Source of the DNA: Paenibacillus sabuli
Lineage (GTDB): Bacteria > Bacillota > Bacilli > Paenibacillales > Paenibacillaceae
Length of the DNA stretch: 64,000 nucleotides
Direction of reading: 5' to 3'
NCBI RefSeq assembly: GCF_014705605.1
Contig: NZ_JACXIZ010000013.1
Coordinates: 1-64,000, forward strand
This document shows, piece by piece, positions 51,661-60,110 of this stretch. Below the pieces are notes generated by a model, which had not been told where the DNA came from, made no database searches, and saw only the letters and a list, made by a program, of their open reading frames with translations. Both the position numbers and the translations under genes were made by a program. How positions within the stretch are numbered: the first letter of the stretch is position 1; every line of letters begins with the position of its first letter.

Positions 51661-51701
51661 TGGTATACTCTTCCGCTCACTTTGGTATATTGTATACCAA
51701 A
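51661..51701. promoter_or_regulatory. GntR-type operator candidates 3 and 3b
   Basis: TGGTATACTC at 51661-51670, and TTTGGTATA (51681-51689) with its complement TATACCAAA (51693-51701) separated by TTG, upstream of the iron-enzyme operon. The best palindrome in the cluster. Confidence 0.7.
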
Positions 51702-51740
51702 ATGAATATGCTTTATTATGACCCGCCCTGGGCGGCTTTG

Positions 51741-53237
51741 TCAACCTGCATTTTTGAGCACCAGCAGCAGCACCATCGCCATCGTCAGATAGGCTGCCGT
51801 AAACGGCAGGTTCCAGTTGGAAACCTTGTACGCGCTGCGGCGAATCAGCCCCGCCATCATATTGGCCGTGGCATTGTACGGCCCGACGAGGAAGCCCGCC
51901 GCCGCCCCGGTCAGCATCGCGATCGCCGCCAGCTCCGGCGATACCCCGAGCGCATGCGGATCGAGCGCGCCGGCCGTCAGCGCCAGCGCCACCGCCGGCT
52001 GCATGCCGAGGAAGGCGAGCGCCACCGGGATCAGCGGCACGAGCAGCAAAAACAGATCGCCCCCGACCGTCGCCTTGACCGCGCCGAGCGCCGCCGTGAT
52101 CGCCGTCCCGCCATCTGTCGCCTCGATGGCCGAGATCATGAATCCGGCGCTGAGAAACATAAAAAATTGATCCTTCATCTGCAGCATATGAGCCGGCAGC
52201 TTGGCGCGAGCCGCCGCCAGGAAGGCGCGGCCCTGCCCGAGCAGCAGCGACCAGACATACGCGTATGGCAGCACGGCAAGCGTTACAATCAGTAAAAATC
52301 CGATATGCGCCGAGCTCTCCAGCAGCGAAATCATGCCGTTGAAAATAAGCACTGCCAGTACAATTTGCAGCGGATGGCTGCCTGCCTTGGCCGGCGTCGG
52401 CTCCTCCACTGCCAGTGTGCCGGGGTCGACCGCGGCCCCGGCGGCCAGCTCGGCGGAATGCCGATGAGCCGCAGCCAGCGAGACAGGCGCCTGCGTGGCC
52501 GACGGTTCGCGGCGGCCAGCTCCTCCGTCCGCCGCGATAGCAGTATCGCGTTGCTTGCGCCGACGCTTGGCGATCCAATGCGCCATTAGACAGTCTACGG
52601 CAAGACAGAGCAGGCTGAAGGGGATCAGCACAGGGAGCAGATGCAGCCATTTGACGCCGGTCATCTCGACGACGATGCCGACGATTGGCGTGACCGGCGT
52701 CCACAGCGTCGGCAGGCTGAAGCCGTGCGTGATCGAACGGCTGAGGAAGCGCTCCTTCTGCGCGATCGGATAGAGATCCACCGAGGGCCGCATCGTGTGG
52801 TACATCATCGGCATTGCCGCCAGGTTCATAAAGGAGCTCGAAACGAAGGTCAGCAGCGACGTAATCGAATAGAGCAACCCGGAGTACTTGACACGGCGCT
52901 CAATCATGGCCTGCACGCGCAGCGCATAGCGACCCAGCTCGATCGGAATCGCGATCAGCGGAATCAGCGCGAACAGGCTGAGTACATTGAGCATGCGGCC
53001 GAAACTGAGCGGATAGCTCGTCCATTCGGCGTCATGCGCGGCCAGCAGCGCTAAGCCGATGGCGAGCATAACGCTGCCCAGCACGCGTACGAGCGGCTTG
53101 ACGCCGCGGAGCAACAAGGCCACCAGCATGATGCTGAGCAGCGAGGTCAGCCATTGCAAAGGCGCCGCCGGGTACAACGCCGTGCTTAGATGGGCCGCGA
53201 TTGCCGCCAGCATGATGCCGGAGAGCGCGCGCTTCAT
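51741..53237 (-). CDS. Polytopic permease, ion-transporter-superfamily-like
   Basis: 498 aa, ten or so membrane segments with a hydrophilic loop at about 225-285 (Gly/Ala/His-rich). YSGLLYSITSLLTFVSSSFMNLAAMPMM and GFLVGPYNATANMMAGL resemble re-entrant segments of carboxylate transporters. Substrate probably an acid related to the cluster. ATG overlaps the creatininase stop (ATGA), so the two are co-translated. Confidence 0.78.
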   Translation of the reverse strand: MKRALSGIMLAAIAAHLSTALYPAAPLQWLTSLLSIMLVALLLRGVKPLVRVLGSVMLAIGLALLAAHDAEWTSYPLSFGRMLNVLSLFALIPLIAIPIELGRYALRVQAMIERRVKYSGLLYSITSLLTFVSSSFMNLAAMPMMYHTMRPSVDLYPIAQKERFLSRSITHGFSLPTLWTPVTPIVGIVVEMTGVKWLHLLPVLIPFSLLCLAVDCLMAHWIAKRRRKQRDTAIAADGGAGRREPSATQAPVSLAAAHRHSAELAAGAAVDPGTLAVEEPTPAKAGSHPLQIVLAVLIFNGMISLLESSAHIGFLLIVTLAVLPYAYVWSLLLGQGRAFLAAARAKLPAHMLQMKDQFFMFLSAGFMISAIEATDGGTAITAALGAVKATVGGDLFLLLVPLIPVALAFLGMQPAVALALTAGALDPHALGVSPELAAIAMLTGAAAGFLVGPYNATANMMAGLIRRSAYKVSNWNLPFTAAYLTMAMVLLLVLKNAG

Positions 53238-53998
53238 GAATCCAGCACATCCCGCACCGCCTGCGCCAGTCGCTGCAGCGCGGTGCGCACGAGCCGTTCG
53301 CCGAGCTCGCGGCTCGCACGAGTCGCATCGCCGATGCAGCCGTTTGCCGTCATCTCTTCATAATAATAGAAGCCTTGCAGAGGATTGCCCGGCCGCAGCC
53401 TCGACCACCTGCCCGGCGGCTGTATAGCGCCAGGCTCCAACTGCGCCTCGCGCACCAGCTCCGGCGCCAGATACAGCGCCTCGGACACCTCGCGCTCGCA
53501 GCTGTGGCCGTACGGCTTGGACGCGATCGACTCATCCATCACATCTTTGGCTGCGGCGGTCGTTTTGGCGTAGTAGAATTCCACGCCCAGCTCGCGCGTC
53601 AGCTTGTCCGCCGCGACGCCGAGCGTCGCCTGGTTGCCGCCGTGCGCGTTGAGCACGAGAAATTTGGAAATGCCGTGTCCTTGCAGCGAACGCAGCATAT
53701 CGCGCAGCACCGCGATCAACGTGTCCGGCTCAAGCGAGATCGTGCCGGGAAAATGGAGATGATGCGAAGACACCCCCATCGACACAGTCGGGGTCAGCAG
53801 CGCCAGCGGATGCAGCTCGGCCACGAGCAGACGCCCCATCCGTTCGGCGAGGACGGCGTCGCAGCTCTCTGTCATGTGCGGCCCGTGCTGCTCGTGCGCG
53901 CCCAGCGGAATGACCGCGAGCCGCACGGTCTCCAGCGCCTCTTTTACTTCGGGCCAGGTCATTTCGGTCAGCACATAGCCTTGCCCCATCAGCACCAC
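53234..53998 (-). CDS. Creatininase-family amidohydrolase
   Basis: 254 aa. PLGAHEQHGPHM has the Glu and His metal ligands, followed by VSSHHLHFPGTISL, NAHGGNQ and the Glu in SCEREVSEALYL. Family members open cyclic or formyl amides (creatininase, FAPy deformylase ArfB, MftE). GTG start, weak AGGA site. A TTGTATACCAT palindrome lies 27 bases upstream. Confidence 0.92.
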   Translation of the reverse strand: MVLMGQGYVLTEMTWPEVKEALETVRLAVIPLGAHEQHGPHMTESCDAVLAERMGRLLVAELHPLALLTPTVSMGVSSHHLHFPGTISLEPDTLIAVLRDMLRSLQGHGISKFLVLNAHGGNQATLGVAADKLTRELGVEFYYAKTTAAAKDVMDESIASKPYGHSCEREVSEALYLAPELVREAQLEPGAIQPPGRWSRLRPGNPLQGFYYYEEMTANGCIGDATRASRELGERLVRTALQRLAQAVRDVLDS

Positions 53999-54024
53999 CA
54001 GCTTTCCTATACATTAAGGTTTAT

Positions 54025-54035
54025 TGTATACCATC
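54025..54035. promoter_or_regulatory. GntR-type operator candidate 4
   Basis: TTGTATACCAT upstream of the creatininase-permease operon. Confidence 0.65.
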
Positions 54036-54162
54036 ACAAAAAAATCAAATTTACACGCCGCTTCACGGTTGTTTTTTGTGCCTGATCGGTTATATTTACT
54101 GTAGGCGCCTCCGCGTTGGACGGCAGCCGCCTCGATCACATTGGAAAGAAGCTGATTGCGTC

Positions 54163-54762
54163 ATGATGCATCACATTCATTACTTGGACAAATCCGCGGT
54201 CCAGGTGCTCGCAGATGCGCTGAATCGCCATTTTGATCAGCATCGGAGCTGCGCCGAGATCGTCGTGATTTGCGTCGGCACCAGTCGTTGGAACGGCGAC
54301 ACGCTGGGTCCGGCAGTCGGCAGCTTGCTGGCCGGGAGCTTTCGGCGAGACGACCGCGTTCGGATTTTTGGCACGCGTGAACGCCCTGTACACGCATTAA
54401 ATCTCAAAAAGACGCTGATCTATATTTCCAAAAAGCACCCCGACGCCTATATTGTCGCCGTCGACGCCTGCCTGGGCGTCTACTATAAAATTGGCACGAT
54501 CCAGCTCGTGGAAGAGCCGCTCTCACCCGGCATCAGTCTGGGCAAGCAGCTGCCCCCGGTCGGACACGTGCACCTCAAAGGCATCGTGAACAACCACGGT
54601 CCGCTCAATCACAAAGTGCTCGAGCACACGAGCCTGACCTTCGTGCACGAGATGGCCGCTGTCATCTCCCGCATCCTGATTCGTTCACTGACCGCCTGCT
54701 TGCCCGCGCTGGAGCTAGCCGAGCCCCGGCCGCATAAGAGCGACCGCACTTCGGGTGCCTAG
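54163..54762 (+). CDS. yyaC: YyaC-family spore protease-like protein (copy 2)
   Basis: 199 aa from ATG 54163 (weak site GGAAAGAAG). IVVICVGTSRWNGDTLGPAVGSLL, YIVAVDACLGVYYKIG and LPPVGHVHLKGIVNNHGPLN are the YyaC/DUF1256 blocks. Closer to the family norm than copy 1 at 14314-14949, which lacks the NHG stretch. Single gene, convergent with the permease at 54777. Probably made in the developing spore. Confidence 0.9.
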   Translation: MMHHIHYLDKSAVQVLADALNRHFDQHRSCAEIVVICVGTSRWNGDTLGPAVGSLLAGSFRRDDRVRIFGTRERPVHALNLKKTLIYISKKHPDAYIVAVDACLGVYYKIGTIQLVEEPLSPGISLGKQLPPVGHVHLKGIVNNHGPLNHKVLEHTSLTFVHEMAAVISRILIRSLTACLPALELAEPRPHKSDRTSGA

Positions 54763-54776
54763 CGTTCGCACAGGCC

Positions 54777-56228
54777 TCACCAGATCAGGACGGCGACGAG
54801 CGTTGCAACCGCCAGACCGATGATGACGGGAAGGAAGTTTTTGCGCGCCAGCTCCAGCGCCGATACATTGGCGAAGCCCGCCACCGCAACAAGCGACGAC
54901 CAGGCGATGATTGTCCCGCCGCCAGCCCAGATCGCGCCCATCTGGCCGATCGCCGCCAGCGTCGAGGGATCTACGCCTACCGTCGGTCCGAGCGCGCCCG
55001 AGAGCGAGCCGGTGAGCGGCAAGCCCGAAAAGCCCGATCCGTCGAGGCCGGTGACGATGCCGACGATCAGAATGCCGAAGGCCGTCAGCACCCCGCTGGA
55101 CGGTATCATGTTCTGAACCGAGGACACCAGATCGAACAGGAAGGCCGGGGCCGTCTCGCCCTCGCCGATCGAAAGGATGCTGCCGGAAAAATCGCTGTTG
55201 CCGAGGAAGAAAAAGCCGGCGATCGGGATGACAGGTCCCATCGCTTTAAAGGCGAATACGAACCCCTCCACCACATGCTCGCTAATCTTGTCGAGCGCAT
55301 GCACCTTGCTAAACGCGACGCTCGCCAGTATGAGCAGAATAATTGCCACGCCGCCGATAAAAGCGGCGCCGTCCCCACCCTCAAAGCTCCCCCACCCGCC
55401 GCCGAACTTGCTGAGAATCATGACAATCATGACGCCGAGCATCGACAGCGGGACGAGCAGCGCGAATAGCTTCGCCCATTTTTGCATTTTCGGATCGAGC
55501 GTCTCCACCGCCGCCGCGGCTTCCGCGTACTCCGGCTCTACGGGCGCCTCCAGCTTCGCCACCTTGCCTTGGTCGCCGAGCGAGCCGGCGCCGCCGATCC
55601 CGATGGACTTGCGATTCATCAGATACGCCCCTCCGATCGCCACCACCCCGGTGATCAGCGAGAGCACGAGCGCCTTGTCCGCGACCGCACCGGTAGCAGC
55701 GCCTGCCCCGGTGGCGCTGAGCATCGGCGCCACCTGCATGATATAGTCCGAGGACAGCGCCATGCCTTGGCCGGCCAAGGCGATTGCCATCCCCGCCGCG
55801 ATCGGAGGCAGTCCGACGCGGACCGCGGCCGGGATCAGCAGCGCGCCGAGCAGCGGCACCGCCGGCGTAGGCCAGAAGAAGAGCGAGATCACGAACGTAA
55901 CCGCCGCAAGAATAAAAAACGCCAAATGCCCGTTCACAAAGAAGCGCTGAACCGGCTGAATCATGCGCCGGTCCGCTCCGAGATCGCGCAGCGAGGCCAA
56001 CAGCGCCACCATGAACGTAATAATCAGAAAAATGGTAAACAACTCGCGCGCCGCAGTCAGATTGGCATTGTAGACCGCCTTGAAGCCACTAATCACGTCC
56101 CCCTTGTACATCCAGCCGATCAGAAAGGTCCCCAGTAAGGTCGGAATGACAACCCCTCTCCGAAAAAGCATCACTAAAATAACACTTAATGTAACTAAAC
56201 CATACAAGGCATGAGACAAAGTGATCAT
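54777..56228 (-). CDS. GntP/DcuC-like permease
   Basis: 483 aa, about 12 membrane segments. FFWPTPAVPLLGALLIPAAV and FLGNSDFSGSIL, GIVTGLDGSGFSGLPLTGSL resemble the re-entrant loops of the GntP and C4-dicarboxylate uptake families. Likely carries an organic acid. GAGGGG before the ATG. The promoter region holds TTGTCA with a GntR-type palindrome on the -10. Confidence 0.85.
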   Translation of the reverse strand: MITLSHALYGLVTLSVILVMLFRRGVVIPTLLGTFLIGWMYKGDVISGFKAVYNANLTAARELFTIFLIITFMVALLASLRDLGADRRMIQPVQRFFVNGHLAFFILAAVTFVISLFFWPTPAVPLLGALLIPAAVRVGLPPIAAGMAIALAGQGMALSSDYIMQVAPMLSATGAGAATGAVADKALVLSLITGVVAIGGAYLMNRKSIGIGGAGSLGDQGKVAKLEAPVEPEYAEAAAAVETLDPKMQKWAKLFALLVPLSMLGVMIVMILSKFGGGWGSFEGGDGAAFIGGVAIILLILASVAFSKVHALDKISEHVVEGFVFAFKAMGPVIPIAGFFFLGNSDFSGSILSIGEGETAPAFLFDLVSSVQNMIPSSGVLTAFGILIVGIVTGLDGSGFSGLPLTGSLSGALGPTVGVDPSTLAAIGQMGAIWAGGGTIIAWSSLVAVAGFANVSALELARKNFLPVIIGLAVATLVAVLIW

Positions 56229-56312
56229 TTTCTTCCCCTCGATTCTTCTGCTGGATTAGCTTTCGAAATCGATTTTAGCACACAATCGGGATACTGAATA
56301 GACTTTTGGTGT

Positions 56313-56344
56313 TTGGTATACAATTTTATTTTACAGTCTGACAA
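56313..56344 (-). promoter_or_regulatory. Permease promoter with overlapping GntR operator 5
   Basis: Minus strand TTGTCA (56344-56339), 17 bases, GTATAC at the -10 position. The palindrome TTGTATACCAA (56323-56313) covers the -10, so a repressor there would block transcription. Confidence 0.6.
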
Positions 56345-56548
56345 AATGAATGCGTTATTTTTGGTTCATCTTCTTGAATTTAACTTTATTTTGGTTGAAT
56401 ACGACCGAAATTGTTCGGTTTTCGTTCGGAAACGCCAAAAATTTCATCTCATTAATGCGTTATATTATCTAACATAAATGCAGCTGAGATTTTCGTTATG
56501 TCTTTCCGCCGCTGACTTTTGTCTGTTTTTAACCCCAATAATGTTTTG

Positions 56549-56579
56549 TTGCACATGGTATGCAATTTGATAGTATAAT
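56549..56579 (+). promoter_or_regulatory. Dehydrogenase promoter with GntR operator 6 in the spacer
   Basis: TATAAT at 56574-56579 with TTGCAC (56549-56554) 19 bases above. TGGTATGCAA (56556-56565), an imperfect copy of the operator, lies between the two hexamers. Confidence 0.5.
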
Positions 56580-56620
56580 GTCCCTATTCCACTAAAATTG
56601 ATCTGCCAAGGAGGACAGCC

Positions 56621-57319
56621 ATGCTGCCATCGGACCATCACCACGAACACGGGACCACAGCCGCGATCGTCGGACTCGGCCAGCTCGGCGAGTTGCTCGC
56701 CCGGCGGGTGCGTGTCCCGAGGCTGCTGCTGATCAGCGGCCGCCCGGAGCACGCCCGCACACTCGCGGCCGAGATACCGAGAGCCGAGGCCGCTACGGCG
56801 GGACAGCTGCGCGAAGCGCATATTGTGTGTCTGGCCCTGCCGGCGCATGCACTGATCGCCGCATATCGGGAGCTGGCACCGCAGCTGCGTCCGGATGTCC
56901 TGCTGCTCAACCCCGCCACGATGCTGGACACGGACGAGGCCCGGGCGGCCGGCAGCCATGAATGGACCGCCTGCAAGCTGCTCGGCAGCGTCAAGGCGCT
57001 CGCTGATGGCGGCACCGGCCTGGTCGTCACCGACAGCGAGCAGGCCCGGCTAAGGCTCGAACCGCTCCTGACGCCGCTCGGTCCAGTGACGACAGGCGAG
57101 GAACATTGGGTGCGAGACTGCAACACGATCGCCACATGCGCAGCGCTTGAGGCCGCATTGCGCATCGCCGATGGCATTCGCGCGCTCGGCCTGCCCGACA
57201 GCTTCGCTTATACGGCGCAGACGATGGTGGCGCGGGGCGTCATCCAATCCTATGCCGACGGCACGCTTGGTCATTTTGCCCGGGATATCCTGGCGCAGGT
57301 CCTGCGGGAGCGCCGGTAG
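56621..57319 (+). CDS. NAD(P)-binding dehydrogenase, P5C-reductase/F420-reductase-like
   Basis: 232 aa. AAIVGLGQLGELLARR is the dinucleotide motif; IVCLALPAHALIAAYRELAPQL, LGSVKALADGGTGLVV and a helical C-terminal dimer domain (LGLPDSFAYTAQTMVARGVI) match the ProC-like arrangement. Probably reduces an imine or keto group. AAGGAGG before the ATG. Confidence 0.82.
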   Translation: MLPSDHHHEHGTTAAIVGLGQLGELLARRVRVPRLLLISGRPEHARTLAAEIPRAEAATAGQLREAHIVCLALPAHALIAAYRELAPQLRPDVLLLNPATMLDTDEARAAGSHEWTACKLLGSVKALADGGTGLVVTDSEQARLRLEPLLTPLGPVTTGEEHWVRDCNTIATCAALEAALRIADGIRALGLPDSFAYTAQTMVARGVIQSYADGTLGHFARDILAQVLRERR

Positions 57320-57337
57320 GGTCGGCCGACAATCGGC

Positions 57338-58207
57338 TCAATCGTGATGCTGACGGCGCAGCGCCCAGCGGCCGAGCAGATTGACCAGTCCGTACAGCAC
57401 GACCGACAGCAGCGCCAGCATCATGATACTGACCATGACCAGATTCATCTGGAACACCTGACCGCCATAAGTGATGAGATAGCCGAGTCCGGCCTTGGAG
57501 GAGAGGAACTCGCCCATGATGACGCCGACAAGCGTCAGTCCGACATTGACCTTGAGGGCGGCGATCAGATTCGGCACGCTCGCCGGCAGCAGCACCATTG
57601 TCAGCATTTGCGCGCGTGTCGCTCCGAGCGACTCCATCAGCTTGAGCTTGGTGCGGCTGATCTCCCGGAACCCGCTCTCGATCATGATGATCGTCACGAT
57701 GACCGAGATCGCCACCGCCATGCCGTAGATCGAATAGCGGTCGCCCAGCCAGATGTAGAAGATCGGGCCGAGCGCGACCTTGGGCAGCGCATTGAGCACG
57801 ACGACATACGGCTCCAGCACCTTGGAGGCAAAGGTCGACCACCAGAAGAGCACCGCGACGATCAGGCCGAGCGCCATCGACACGACGATGCCGATCACCG
57901 TCTCCAGCGCGGTGACGCCGGTATGGCGGAGCAGCTCTCCGCCAAAGGCCAGCTCGACAAACGAGAGGTAAATCCGCGACGGCCGGCTCGTCAGCATCGG
58001 GTTGACCCAGCCGCCGGCCGCAGCCAGCTCCCACAGCCCGAGGAAGACGGCCAGCAGCCCGAGGCGCGAGAGATGCACGGTCCAGCGTTTGCGGCGCAGT
58101 CCGCGCAGATAGCGCGCGTACTGCGGCGACGGGGGCGCCGCACTCCCGTCACGTGCGTGTTCGGCCCGCTGAGCGGAAGCAGATTCTCTAACCGGCAGAG
58201 ACGACAT
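57338..58207 (-). CDS. ABC transporter permease, NitT/TauT family
   Basis: 289 aa, six membrane segments. ESLGATRAQMLTMVLLPASVPNLIAALKV is the EAA loop that contacts the ATPase. Partner of the ATPase and lipoprotein genes upstream. Start overlaps the ATPase gene by 20 bases. N-terminus has a 40-residue hydrophilic extension. Confidence 0.93.
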   Translation of the reverse strand: MSSLPVRESASAQRAEHARDGSAAPPSPQYARYLRGLRRKRWTVHLSRLGLLAVFLGLWELAAAGGWVNPMLTSRPSRIYLSFVELAFGGELLRHTGVTALETVIGIVVSMALGLIVAVLFWWSTFASKVLEPYVVVLNALPKVALGPIFYIWLGDRYSIYGMAVAISVIVTIIMIESGFREISRTKLKLMESLGATRAQMLTMVLLPASVPNLIAALKVNVGLTLVGVIMGEFLSSKAGLGYLITYGGQVFQMNLVMVSIMMLALLSVVLYGLVNLLGRWALRRQHHD

Positions 58208-58964
58208 GACCCTCCAGCTCCCTCCATATTGTGTTGAAATACGTGTTGTAGGACGACGCTTCCCGCTTGCGCCACGGCGTGAGCTCGTCGCCGCCGAAGC
58301 GCATCGGGTAGATGGACGAGATCGTGCTCGGCCGGCGCGACATCACCATCACCCGGTCGGCCATGCAGATCGCCTCGGAGATATCGTGCGTGACCAGGAT
58401 CGCGGTCTTGTGCTGATCCTTGATAATCGAATGAATCTCGTCGGCCAGCGTCAGCCGCGTCTGATAATCGAGTGCGGAGAACGGCTCGTCGAGCAAAAGA
58501 ATATCCGGCTCCGTGACCAGCGTGCGGATGAGCGCCACCCGCTGCCGCATGCCGCCCGAGAGCTGGGCCGGATGATGATGCGCGAAGCCGCCCAGACCGT
58601 AACGCTCGAGCAGCTCCAGCGCCTTGCGCTCGGCACGGGCAAGATCCATCTTGCGCACCTGGGCGCCCAGCAGCAGATTGCTGAGCACATCCCGCCATTC
58701 GAACAGATGGTCGTGCTGCAGCATATAGCCGACCTTGGGCGAGGTGCCTGCGACCGGTTCGCCGTCGATCAGCACCTGGCCGCTGGTCGGACGCACCATC
58801 CCCGAGACGAGCGAGAGCAGCGTGCTCTTGCCGCAGCCGCTCGGCCCGACGATGCTGATGAACTCGCCCTGTTCGATCGTAGCCTGAATGCCCCGCAGCG
58901 CCTCGGTTTCCTGCTTCGGCGTGAAGTAGCTCAGTCCGACGTCATGTAATTCGATCTGCGCCAT
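58188..58964 (-). CDS. ABC transporter ATP-binding protein, NitT/TauT family
   Basis: 258 aa. Walker A GPSGCGKSTLL, signature LSGGMRQRVAL, Walker B ILLLDEPFSALD and the switch His in LVTHDISEAI. Powers uptake of the ligand of the lipoprotein encoded just upstream. GGGAGG before the ATG. Confidence 0.95.
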   Translation of the reverse strand: MAQIELHDVGLSYFTPKQETEALRGIQATIEQGEFISIVGPSGCGKSTLLSLVSGMVRPTSGQVLIDGEPVAGTSPKVGYMLQHDHLFEWRDVLSNLLLGAQVRKMDLARAERKALELLERYGLGGFAHHHPAQLSGGMRQRVALIRTLVTEPDILLLDEPFSALDYQTRLTLADEIHSIIKDQHKTAILVTHDISEAICMADRVMVMSRRPSTISSIYPMRFGGDELTPWRKREASSYNTYFNTIWRELEGHVVSAG

Positions 58965-58979
58965 TGACGCTCCCTCCCT

Positions 58980-60092
58980 TCACTCGATCTTCTCGACAAA
59001 TTGCATATCCGCCACCTGCTCCAGCGCGTCGACGCGCTGCGCGTCCTCCAGCACGCCGCTGCCCACCAGCACATCCTGCAGCGTCGCGAACTGCGACTCG
59101 GTCAGCTGTGGGTCGGCCCAGGTACCCTGCTCCTGGTAGCGCGCAATCGACTGCAGGATCAGCTCATCCGAGGTCCCCTCGAAAAACGGGGACAACGCGG
59201 CGACAATTTCGTCGTCCGAGGCCGTCTCCAGCCACTTCGTGCCCATCGCGACCGCCTGGACGAAGCGCTGGATGACGTCGGGATGCGCTGCGATGTAATC
59301 GGCGGTGGCGACATACGAGGTCTCCGGGAAGTCGCCGAACGCCTCGCCCATCGACGTTACATAATGCGCAGCTCCTTCCTGCACCAGCGTGGAAGCGACC
59401 GGCTCGAAGAGCTGAATGAAGTCGCCTTGTCCGCTGGTGAAGGCGCCGGCCATTGCCGGTGCCGCCAGATTGGTGACGACCTCGACCCCTTCCACGCCTT
59501 CCTTGGCCAGCTGCGCGCTCATGACCATCTGCGGCGCGCTGCCCGGACGCCAGCCGATCACCGTACGCCCGGCGAGATCGGACCACGCGAAGTTCTCCAC
59601 CGGCTCGCGCGAGAGCAGGAACGAGCCGTCCTTCGTCGTCAGTTGATAAAAAATTTTGATCTTGTCGTCGCCTTCCTGATTGTAAATGTAGATCGCCGTC
59701 TCCGGCCCGACCAGCGAAATATCCGCCGTACCTGCAATCAGCGCGGCCGCCCCCTTGTCCGAGCCCTGCGCCGTATTCATGTCGATCTCCAGTCCCTGTT
59801 CCGCAAAAAAGCCCTGGTCCATCGCCGCATAATGCGGCGCATAGAAGATCGAGCGAATGACCTCCGAGAAGCGCACCTTCACCGGCTGCTCTGACGCCCT
59901 CCCGCCCGCCGCGCCGTCCTCGGCGTCATTCCCCGCATTCGCTCCGGCCCCGCCGGCTTGGTTCCCGGCTGCAGCAGCCGGATCGGCGTTTGCGTTCGAT
60001 GTCTCCGCCGGCGACGATCCGCACGCCGCAAGCATTGCCAGAATACACAGCATCCCCGCCAACTTAACAACCGCTTCGCTTGCTTTTTTCAT
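58980..60092 (-). CDS. ABC transporter substrate-binding lipoprotein (NMT1/THI5/SsuA-like)
   Basis: 370 aa. Signal peptide with lipobox LAAC (about residue 24), an Ala/Gly/Asn-rich linker to residue 68, then the NMT1/SsuA fold: FSEVIRSIFYAPHYAAMDQGFFAEQGLEIDM and ADISLVGPETAIYIY. Family ligands include thiamin precursors, riboflavin, taurine and nitrate. Starts 18 bases after the Nif3-like gene. Confidence 0.93.
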   Translation of the reverse strand: MKKASEAVVKLAGMLCILAMLAACGSSPAETSNANADPAAAAGNQAGGAGANAGNDAEDGAAGGRASEQPVKVRFSEVIRSIFYAPHYAAMDQGFFAEQGLEIDMNTAQGSDKGAAALIAGTADISLVGPETAIYIYNQEGDDKIKIFYQLTTKDGSFLLSREPVENFAWSDLAGRTVIGWRPGSAPQMVMSAQLAKEGVEGVEVVTNLAAPAMAGAFTSGQGDFIQLFEPVASTLVQEGAAHYVTSMGEAFGDFPETSYVATADYIAAHPDVIQRFVQAVAMGTKWLETASDDEIVAALSPFFEGTSDELILQSIARYQEQGTWADPQLTESQFATLQDVLVGSGVLEDAQRVDALEQVADMQFVEKIE

Positions 60093-60110
60093 CTTCTCCC
60101 CATCCTCCTT

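Larger units (their letters stand above)
56229..56620. other. AT-rich control region between divergent permease and dehydrogenase genes
   Basis: No gene seen in 392 bases. It contains the two promoters and two operator-like palindromes listed separately. The middle (56345-56545) is strongly AT-rich, with no hairpin or repeat that I can assign. Confidence 0.6.
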
